Source: Candidatus Zhuqueibacterota bacterium
GTDB lineage: Bacteria; Zhuqueibacterota; Zhuqueibacteria; Residuimicrobiales; JAFGEC01
NCBI GenBank assembly: GCA_016931775.1
Contig: JAFGEC010000430.1
Coordinates: 1-45,801, forward strand
Length of the DNA: 45,801 nucleotides
Direction of reading: 5' to 3'
Positions within the stretch are counted from its first letter, which is position 1. The number at the start of each line of letters is the position of its first letter. Positions 1 through 8,900 of this stretch are shown here, piece by piece. Position numbers and translations under genes: made by a program. The notes below the pieces were generated by a model. The model worked only from the letters and a program-made list of their open reading frames with translations, was not told where the DNA came from and made no database searches.

Positions 1-703
1 GAAACGGTCCGAACACAGCCCCGCCAAAAGTCGCCAGGATCGCTTTTTTATTGAACAGTGTTCGAAATGTCGGTTTCATTTTTCCTGTAAATAAAGCAAA
101 TATCAATAAAACCATTGCTGCGGGAACCATTCTGAGAATTGTGGCTTCCAGTGAACCGATGTTATCCGTCAACCCCTGTTTGGCAAGAATGACCCCCGTT
201 CCCTGGCCAAATGCGGCTACAAGTCCCATCAATATTCCTTTGGCCTTTGAACCAAAGACCGGTTCCGAAACGTTTCGTTCATTGACAACCCAGGCTATGC
301 CGCCGATGGTCAGTAAAATGCCTGAAATGGCAACGGATCCAAGGCGTTCATCAAACAAAAACCAGGCTAAAATCGTCGTAACGGGAGGTGCCAGGGAAAG
401 CAGCAGTGTGGACAATCTCGGTCCCAGGACGATGAAAGCCGAGAAAAGTGCGCCGTCACCTATGGCGATGCCGACAATACCGCTGAGACCCAGCCAAAAA
501 ATTTGGGCAGTGGTTATTTGTCCCGGCAGCAGCCGGCCTTTGGAAATGAAAAGCGTTGCCAAAAGAAAGATAATTGCCAGTAAAATGCGCCACAAGTTGG
601 TGGCAAACGCTCCGATTCGTTTTCCGGCTGCAGTAAAAAAGATCGCACACCAACCCCAAAAAAACGCGCCGGTGAGGGCGGCAATTTCTCCGATATACGG
701 CAT
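1..703 (-). CDS. EamA/DMT-family permease, 3' part cut off by window edge
   Basis: The minus strand reads open from an ATG at 703 to the window start, about 234 residues, starting MPYIGEIAALTGAFFWG. The product is a string of hydrophobic segments arranged as the first EamA domain (about residues 3-135) and the start of a second (from about 147, AKGILMGLVAAFGQGTGVIL). EamA proteins are inner-membrane drug/metabolite transporters with ten membrane segments and about 290-300 residues, so some 50-60 residues are missing beyond the edge. The substrate cannot be told. A weak AAGG lies about 8 bases before the ATG. The gene is the first minus-strand gene downstream of the terminator that follows the FadL-like gene, so it is probably transcribed separately. 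Confidence 0.85.
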   Translation of the reverse strand, partial: MPYIGEIAALTGAFFWGWCAIFFTAAGKRIGAFATNLWRILLAIIFLLATLFISKGRLLPGQITTAQIFWLGLSGIVGIAIGDGALFSAFIVLGPRLSTLLLSLAPPVTTILAWFLFDERLGSVAISGILLTIGGIAWVVNERNVSEPVFGSKAKGILMGLVAAFGQGTGVILAKQGLTDNIGSLEATILRMVPAAMVLLIFALFTGKMKPTFRTLFNKKAILATFGGAVFGPF

Positions 704-761
704 TGGCTTACCTTTTTTGATCAGGATTCATATATTCGAAATCGACTTTCAGAGAAAAAAT

Positions 762-796
762 GAATAAAAAAAATCCGGCGTTTGGTACGCCGGATT
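762..796 (-). terminator. Rho-independent terminator after the FadL-like gene
   Basis: A perfect 9-bp stem (AATCCGGCG at 772-780 against CGCCGGATT at 788-796, loop of 7) is followed on the minus strand by a run of seven T. It sits 40 bases past the stop of the FadL-like gene. Confidence 0.85.
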
Positions 797-835
797 CAAA
801 AACCAATAGCATTTTTTACGCTTGAGGCGTCATCG

Positions 836-2137
836 TTATTTGAGCTTGTAGATAAAATTGACGGCGATGTAATTGGCCGACAGTTCGTAATCACCCGGCC
901 AGGCGTCGGGATATGGAGGGCTGGCTTCAATCGTACCTTTGCTGGTCACGAAATTATAAGAGACATCCACAACCGCACATTCACTCAGGCGGTAACCTGT
1001 TCCCAGTCCGATCGTCAGCACCGGGGCCGGTGCAATCCCGGAAATAGGCGAAAAGTACTTTTCATTATAAAAAGCCGTCGAATAATGAACACCCGCACGA
1101 ACCGGCAAATTGGGCTTCATCCAGTATTCGGTTCCGACGGCAACACCGGTACAGTTATCATAGACATATCGAAGGGGGGTCTCTGTTTTTAGCGGTCCCA
1201 TAGCTGTTTCACCTTCATTGGTAATTATGATGCTATCGTATTGACTGTAAAACGTTTGCATAACGTCCAGCGAGGCCATCCATTTGTCCTTGATAATGTC
1301 ATACGTAACACCGGCAATCAGTTTGTCGCAAGATTTCATTTTCATCTTTGTATCCATTGGATCTTTGGTGGCCATTTGATATGCGGTGGCTCCAGTCGGG
1401 GTTAAAAAATCGCCCCATGCCTCAGTCGTGCCATCTAAATCGACTTCAATTTTGTTGCGGAAACTGACGCCAAAGTGCAATTTTTCAGTCGGATCCCACT
1501 GCAGCCCGACTCTGATACCCTGGTAACCGACTCCGGAGATATCCAGTTTGTTATAAGTATAACCGCTCGGCAGATAATCACTCGCAAATGGTAGATACAT
1601 GTTAAAAGTCTGTTTGACATAATCTATGCGGTATGCGATACCCAAAGTGAGATTTGCCGGCAGATTTAATGCCACCGCAGGGCCTCCCTCGATAAAAACG
1701 AGTTGTCCACCCATCTCTTTGGGAGCCAGAAGAGGGTGATGAAAATTAATATCATCATAAATAGCCCCACCGCCTCCTGGAGTATAAACATTCAATCCCA
1801 CGGTTATCAAATCGTTGATCCGGTAGGTGCCTCCGATATAAAATAAAGGCAGATAAGAGTCTGATTCGATGCCTTTTCCATCCCTCTGCGCCGGAGCGGT
1901 TCTTGCAACCAGCATGTTGTTTAATGTCGCTTCAAACTGAAATTTGTTAATTCTGCCCAATCCCGCAGGATTCAGTCCGATGGACATTGCTCCTTCTGCT
2001 ACCGCCATACCGGCACTCGCCATTGCATTTGCCCTGGCGTTGTAGGCGACTGTCAGGTCCAGCGCACTGGGGAAAAGCGGGGATACAAAAGCCAATATAA
2101 CACCTAGGGTCAAGAGGACTGCGGTTCTTTTTTTCAT
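836..2137 (-). CDS. OmpP1/FadL-family outer-membrane channel
   Basis: A 433-residue protein with a signal peptide (about residues 1-24) followed by the FadL N-terminal signature: AYNARANAMASAGMAVAEGA, then SIGLNPAGLG. The rest is alternating beta-strand sequence (for example ITVGLNVYTPGGGG and LTIGLGTGYRLSE) ending in IAVNFIYKLK, as expected for a 14-strand barrel in the outer membrane. FadL-type channels take up hydrophobic compounds such as long-chain fatty acids or aromatics; the true substrate here is unknown. Length fits the family (about 400-450). The start has a strong GGAGGGAG six bases upstream. It is monocistronic: a long gap lies upstream and a clear terminator downstream. Confidence 0.9.
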   Translation of the reverse strand: MKKRTAVLLTLGVILAFVSPLFPSALDLTVAYNARANAMASAGMAVAEGAMSIGLNPAGLGRINKFQFEATLNNMLVARTAPAQRDGKGIESDSYLPLFYIGGTYRINDLITVGLNVYTPGGGGAIYDDINFHHPLLAPKEMGGQLVFIEGGPAVALNLPANLTLGIAYRIDYVKQTFNMYLPFASDYLPSGYTYNKLDISGVGYQGIRVGLQWDPTEKLHFGVSFRNKIEVDLDGTTEAWGDFLTPTGATAYQMATKDPMDTKMKMKSCDKLIAGVTYDIIKDKWMASLDVMQTFYSQYDSIIITNEGETAMGPLKTETPLRYVYDNCTGVAVGTEYWMKPNLPVRAGVHYSTAFYNEKYFSPISGIAPAPVLTIGLGTGYRLSECAVVDVSYNFVTSKGTIEASPPYPDAWPGDYELSANYIAVNFIYKLK

Positions 2138-2963
2138 ACAAACTCCCTCCGATTAAAATGAATGGTTGTGTACACGCTTTTTTTATCAGATTCCTTTTTC
2201 TCACTCATACCTGACGCACCGGTATGATCACCTGCGCATACGTTTGTTATAAATCCCAAGTTGCAAACAAAAAAACAAATGGTTTTTTATAAAGTCTATA
2301 TAAATATTTATTATTAAAAAGTCAAGGTTTAAAGAGAATATTTCATAGAAATTTTTCACGTCTGCCGGTTTTTCTCTTTTCGGATTTTACCATAGATATT
2401 TAGTAGTGTGTGAGTAACCGGGGGGAAAGCGGTGCGACGTACCTTCACTTTATTCATATGTGCATACAAAAAGCGAAATGTCATGTCCGTACCGCAATGC
2501 GCATTGGTGTGAACCTTAAAAAAATACCTATTTAAATTATACAACCTAATTCTTGTTTTTGGCCACTGATCAACACTGATTGATCACCGATGGTTAACAT
2601 TTAAATATAATCGAAAGTACAAGGCCAATATAAATACTTTAATAATGAGAGAAAAAATGGAATGAATTGAATTTCACAAAAGACGGACAAGGCCTTGTTT
2701 ATGAACAATCTGTGTTAATCCGTGGCTGAAAAAATAAACAGAACAGTAACCGTTATAAATAATGACAATATCTGTATAGCTAAATAAGGTTGACGGCGAT
2801 GCGCATGGCGGGATTGATCCTGTCAAATAAACATAATTAATTTATAAACAAATACTTAATATCATGTGCTGTAGATTGAATATCCAAAGGTGATACGACA
2901 GGTTTTCTTGGAAATTTTCAGTAATTCCAATTGTTGTTTAAAAATATTTCCACATCTGTATCC
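2138..2963. other. 826-bp intergenic region, AT-rich, no convincing gene
   Basis: Between the FadL-like gene and the giant surface-protein gene. It holds the upstream region of the FadL-like gene, a G-rich motif at 2395-2429 shared with 31273-31307, and the inverted-repeat element at 2562-2726. A 62-codon minus-strand reading frame (2356-2544) has no ribosome site and no recognisable domain. No tRNA or riboswitch is evident. Confidence 0.7.
2562..2726. repeat. 165-bp imperfect inverted-repeat (MITE/REP-like) element
   Basis: The first 25 bases (2562-2586, beginning GCCACTGATCAACACTGATT) and the last 25 (2702-2726) are reverse complements at 21 of 25 positions. The interior is AT-rich and non-coding. 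The termini resemble the GCCACTGATTAACACTGATT-type sequence that I remember as widespread in intergenic DNA of many uncultured bacteria; that comparison is from memory. No transposase is present. It could be a non-autonomous element or a structured RNA-level repeat. Confidence 0.6.
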
Positions 2964-5900
2964 TTATCGAAGCATCACCATTTTTTTGGTCTCTCTGAAA
3001 CCGGCTGCTGAAATACGATAGTAATAAATTCCGGATGGGACGACAACCTCCCGGTCATTTCTGCCGTCCCACAGGATTTCGTGATATCCGGGCTCCATAT
3101 TTTTGTACAAAAGCGTGCGAACGGTCTGTCCCAGCGTATTAAAAATAACCACCCGCGTGAATGCAGGCTGCGGTAACTGGAATCTGATCCGGGTTTCGGG
3201 ATTGAACGGATTGGGATAATTCTGAAGCACCCTGAATTCCTGAGGTACATCCACTTCAATACAAACAGGACCATGTTCCGATGTGAGGCCGTTTTTGTTC
3301 ACATCCTGTATTTTATAATAATAAGTTGAACCGGCTTCAATATCCAAATCAGCAAAATGATACCGTCCGGATGGTGTACTCGGTAATATTTCAGAATGAA
3401 TCCTCTGGTAACCATGATCAGCTGTCCGGCTTCGTAGTACAAAAAATCCTAAATTATTGATCTCAAAACCCGTTCGCCAATCAAGGGTCACACCCTGAAA
3501 GGGGATACAAATACCGGCAAAGCTTTTGATTTCGACGCGGACAATACAAACACTGTTCCATACGGCGCTGTCCGCAGCGACACCGTCACTCACCACTACC
3601 TTGACACGGTGACAACCTTGGCCAAAATCTTTACCCTGCAGAAGATACTTGGTGTCGTTGATGCCCAGAGCTGTGTCATCAAAATACCATTCGAAATGAA
3701 GCTTGCTTACATCCTGATACGCTACCAGTATACTGAAAGTTTGGCTGCCGCTAGGTTGTGGTATTTGAAATGTTTTGTCTGTTGCAGGAAACGTTGAACT
3801 GATTTTCGGTGCTGCGTACACCCTGACGTTCACTGAATCCACATCAAAACCACCTTTGGCATCTTCCACTCGAAAGCGCAAATTCCATATTCCTTCCTGT
3901 AGACGTGTCGGTTGCCAGCAAATTCGGCCGTTTTGCGAATCGTAAACCAGGTTACCGGGGGTTTGTGGTATGGTGTACAAGAGCGCATCCCGATCGTCAT
4001 CATCCGCTAATAACGGAAAACAAAATGTCTGTTCTGCGTAAATTGTCGTGTCTTTCGGCAACGGCCGCAATACGGGATAGGCATTTTTTACACCGATGGC
4101 GTTAAATTCAACATAGTTTGGCGACAAACCCCATTTCATCGCCCAGAGTTTGTTTTCACGTTGATTTCCCAGCACCCAGCGGCATTTGGCCAAACCGTTG
4201 CTGTCACTTGTTACTATGGATGTCAATACGTACCCGCTCGTTCCAACCGGCGCAAAGTTTATCGGCTCACCGGGTACCGGATTTTCAAAACGATCCGTTA
4301 CTCGCATGACCACCGGATACAGCAGTTCCCTGCCCATGGTCACAGATTGATTGTCACCGGCATGCTTGTGAAGCAGAGCCGGCTTGCCGGGAATGCCGCG
4401 AATTGTAAACACTGCCTGCTGGTTGCTGATTCCGTAGGCGCTTGCCGTCACAACATAATCCGTAACCCGTCCACCCAGTCGCAACTGGACTTGGGCGATG
4501 CCGTTCTGTACCGTACGAACAGTGTCTGGTCCGATAATCTCTGCGCCGTAGAATAATCCATCCCGAATCCGAAATGTTACCAGTATGTCGGAAACCGCGT
4601 TTGAAAATTCGTCCATCACCTTGGCTCTAAGCGGCGTTGAGGCAATGGTACCGACCGTGTCCTGTGGTAAAACGTCCATTGCTTGAATCTGCGCGGGTGC
4701 GCCGGCTACGGCCATAATTTGAAACTGTACCTTGTTGGTTTGATCGGCTACATACGCCTCAACTATTTGCTGACCTGCCACCGAACCGATTTTAAATCCC
4801 CCCGATGCCATACCAAGATGATTCGTTGGTACCGGATTTTGTCCGATGATTTCTCCACCGCTGAAAACACCAAAAGTGACCGGCGCATTCCAAACCGGCG
4901 TGTCATTGTCGTCAAAAACCTGAACCGTTAAAGGTACATCCAGTGTATCTCCAACCTGGTTCTGGGGAATGATTGTCGTTACTTTTTCTAGCCGTCTTGG
5001 TATTCCTGGTGACGCATAAAGTTCGAAACTGACCTGTATGTCACCCAATAACGCATTCACCACATTCGTGACAGGTATTCGTCCCATTACATACGTCGAC
5101 ACGACGATGCCCTGCGAATCGGATGGTGCTGTATAATTTGTATTGCCTGATTCGAGAAAATATCCCCCTCCTGATACCATGCTGAATTCAACATCGATAT
5201 CCTGGATTGGATTATTGTATTTGTCCGTGACTTGTACAGCAAGTTGATCTTTGAGCAGCGCACCGACGTTTCCGGTCTGTTTGTTGCCGCTGGTAATTTT
5301 TAGTTTGGATGCGGTATTGGAGAGGGATTTCGCCTCTGCACAGCACAGTTCAAAATTGTTTTGTCCGCTGATAAATGCCCGAATCGTGCAGGTACCTGCC
5401 CTTGTCGAGTATGCTCTGCCCGTGGTTATGCCTATATTGTCTGTCGGTGTGAGCGGTTGCGTGATGATGACGTGGGGTGAATCCGTTGCCAGTCTGATGT
5501 TTGCAGCCTGTACACCTGGCACCGGATTACCAAAGCTGTCGTACAATGCTACTGTAATAAGTGAAAAGGAATTGTCGTCGATGACGATATCCGTCTGTGC
5601 AGTTATACTCGAGTGTTTTTGGGTCGGATGATCAGGAATCGTATTGGTGTGAATGATTTGAGGTGAACCCTGCAGCTGAGCGCCGACACTGTTTTGGGCA
5701 CTGACCGTCAATTGATTTTTATCAACTCCGGCTTCAGATCCCAGTACCCAGATTTCCTCGGCTATTCCATTGACTGTCTTTTTCGAACTCCAGGTTTTGC
5801 CCGATGTACCGAGTGTACCGGATCCTTTGGTTACCTCAAAAATGATTGGGTGCCCGTCTACTTCATCGCCGTTTCCGTCAATTACACGAATGCGCACGGT

Positions 5901-8900
5901 ATGAGCCGTCGCCACTCTGTCCTGAATTGAGGCGGGTGATAATAAAGTCATCTGTTGTGCCGCACTATGGTGTCCAAAAACTGAAAAAGTGATGGGTGAA
6001 TTGATTAAATTAATATTTTGGTTGTTTTTAGCCGTTGCCTGTACGTAATTTTGCCCCAACACCGGCAAGTAATATACCTCTGCAATACCGTTATTATCTG
6101 TGGGCAGGGTTATTGCAGGCATAACACCGTTTCCCTGTTTGAAAAGGCCGCCTGTGGCCGGATAGGAAACAGAGAATTGTACGAGGTGCTGGACAATGGG
6201 ATTGTCGAGAAAATCGGTTACCTGCACTTGAAAGGGTTCGGATAGCACCTGATTGACCACACCTGTGTCGTTCGCCGCAGAGAGCCTGATAATTTTTTCC
6301 GCATCGCCGGGTACAGTTATGGCGCGGAAAATCACAGGTGAATTGACAAGAGGATTTTTGTTTAGTTCGGCGTATGCATGTACAATATTGGTATCCGGCT
6401 TTTGTCCCAGTGTCCAGGTGACGGATCCGAATCCGTTCTGATCTGTCTGAGTGTTCACCGATGTATCCTGGTTGACATGTCCATCACCCCGTATAACGGT
6501 AAACTTTACCTGTTGATTTGAAACCGGATTGTTTCGGTTGTCGGTTATTTTTATTCGAGGTATAATACTAAACGGCAGATGGCTCAGTTTATGATACCAT
6601 AAGCTGTCACCCTCAATAGATATTCTGTCGGCAAAACCGGCGGTGGCGCTTGCGACGAATTGAACGGACGCAATATTTGGATAATCAGGCACGGTGGCGA
6701 TGACCGTATCCGAAGCGGTGCCGGCATGATAACCCAAAGTAAGGTAAATACTCGCGGTGCCATTTATCCCGGTTTTTATATTCGCTTCCGTGCTGCTGCC
6801 TATTTTACTGCCTTTACTGGTCGCCTTAAATGTTACTGCGGTATTTACAACGGGATTACCATATTTATCCTGAACCTGGACCACAAACGGCAATTGCAGC
6901 GTTGTCCCGATCTGTCCGCTTTGTATGGGATTGTCACCGGATATTTTGATCATATTGGCACTTACATCGGGCTCAACCTGACCATTGAACGTAATGGGAC
7001 TGTTGACAAGCGGTTGGGTGGTGCCGGATTTATACGAAGACACATTGATGATATTTGTTTCGGCAGTGCTTGTTCCAAAATAAAAATTTACTGAAACAAG
7101 ACCGTTTCCGTCGGAATTTTTTTCAATATAAGTCTTGTTTTGATCAAGATAACCGCCTTGAGATGTAACATTGAAAATAACAGGATGTCCCGGTTTAAAA
7201 TTTTCAAATTCATCCGTAACCCTTACACTCAGCGTGACAGGCCCGGAAGCAGCCCGTCCCGAAAAACTGAGTGTACTGAGGGGTTTCAGAACATGAGCGG
7301 CACCCGGGATAGCGGTCGCATAAAAATTTATCGATTCGACAGTTGGGTAATCAGGCAACCATACTTTTACAACCTGTGATCCGGCAATCGTACCCAACCG
7401 GAATTGTGCTTCAACCTGCCCTGCTCCGTTGGTGAGGACGGTCAATGTATCATTGTTGTTCTGGATAAAAATTCCTCCTCCGGCGACAACAGTGAACATG
7501 ACTCTTTCGCCCGGCCGTGCAATATTACCAAAAGCATCGTCTAGTCTGACCTTAAACGGACGGGGGAGAACGCCGTTAATTGTGGCCTGCTGATTTACTC
7601 CGTCGAGGATTGTTATTTCAGTCGGTTGTGGCTCGTTCACAAATAGTTTGTCGAAAATAATATAACCCTGCGGGAGGGTTGGCACACCGTCGGTGCGGAC
7701 CTGATTCATTCCGGTTATCCGGCCGGCAGTATAGTAAACCCGGGTCAACCCATCGATATCGGTTTTTACGATTTTTCCCGCACCCTCGGTCGATTTACCC
7801 ATTTCTCCGTCAAAATTTCCGTCACCGTTGGTGACCCAAAATTTGACATCGTAGTTACTTATACCGTTTCCGAAACGATCTTTCACTTTTACGGTAAGTG
7901 GTGTCGGGAATGTATTACCCGCACCTGTTTGCTGATTTTCGCCGTACACCTTTTCCAGTTTGTGCGGATTGTCGGGTTTTGCCAAGGCAGAAAACTGAAT
8001 GGGTGCGTTTTGCAGCGGTACGTCCACGATAACCACATTTTTATCAACACCCGCGGTATCCCCTAGTGTAAATGCCACACCGGCATTTCCGTTCTCATCT
8101 GATGGAACCTGCAGAAAAGACGCACTGCCATTCAGTTTACCGTTTCCGCGCAGTACTCTGAAAGGAACCGGAAAGCCCTCGACAGGTTTATCGGAACCAT
8201 CGTAAATAAATACACTCAGGGGTGTGGGTAATACCGTTCCCACTACGGCGGTTTGTGCATCGCCGTCAGCCAGTTCAATTCGTGTCGGCTGGTTTTCAGT
8301 GCGTCCATAAAAGTCTAGCGCTTGCAGGTTTGGAAAATTTGGCAAGTATGCGCGTATTTTCGCTTCGGCTTCAAATCCGAGGATGATCGAAGCATCTGCA
8401 ACGCCTTCACCATTGGTATTCACCATCAGGGTATCGTTTCCATTATCAAACGTTGCCCCGCCATACTCAATCACAAAAACCACTCTCTCACCGATGCACC
8501 TGTTGCCGTATACGTCTGTAACGAACAATCCGAGTTTTTCCGAGAGAGGCTGACCGACAAATCCATTTTGTACCCGAATATCGGAAGAAGGAAAATAGTT
8601 CATATCCTGAGGAATATGTGCTCCGGCGTATATGGAAAATTTTTGTGTTGTCCCATTGGGTACGATGGGGCAATAGGCTGTAACTTCGACTGGCCCGGAT
8701 TGGGTCGATAGAGTCAGGTTTGTATAGGCAACACCTGTCGGATCTGTTATGTTGCTGAAACGTTGTGACGTACCTCCTTTACCTTCCGGAGTGTATCCGG
8801 TATTACTGGTCAGTAATATCTTGTCAAATCGTGTGCCCGGTTCTCTTGATTTTATTGCCATGGTGGTAAAACCACTGTTCAGATGATAAGTCCGTGGATA

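Noticed and set aside
51-767. 238-residue plus-strand reading frame
   Set aside because: It is antisense to a clear EamA permease on the minus strand and has no domain or ribosome site.
2356-2544. 62-residue minus-strand frame
   Set aside because: No ribosome site and no coding character. Part of it is the G-rich motif shared with 31273-31307.
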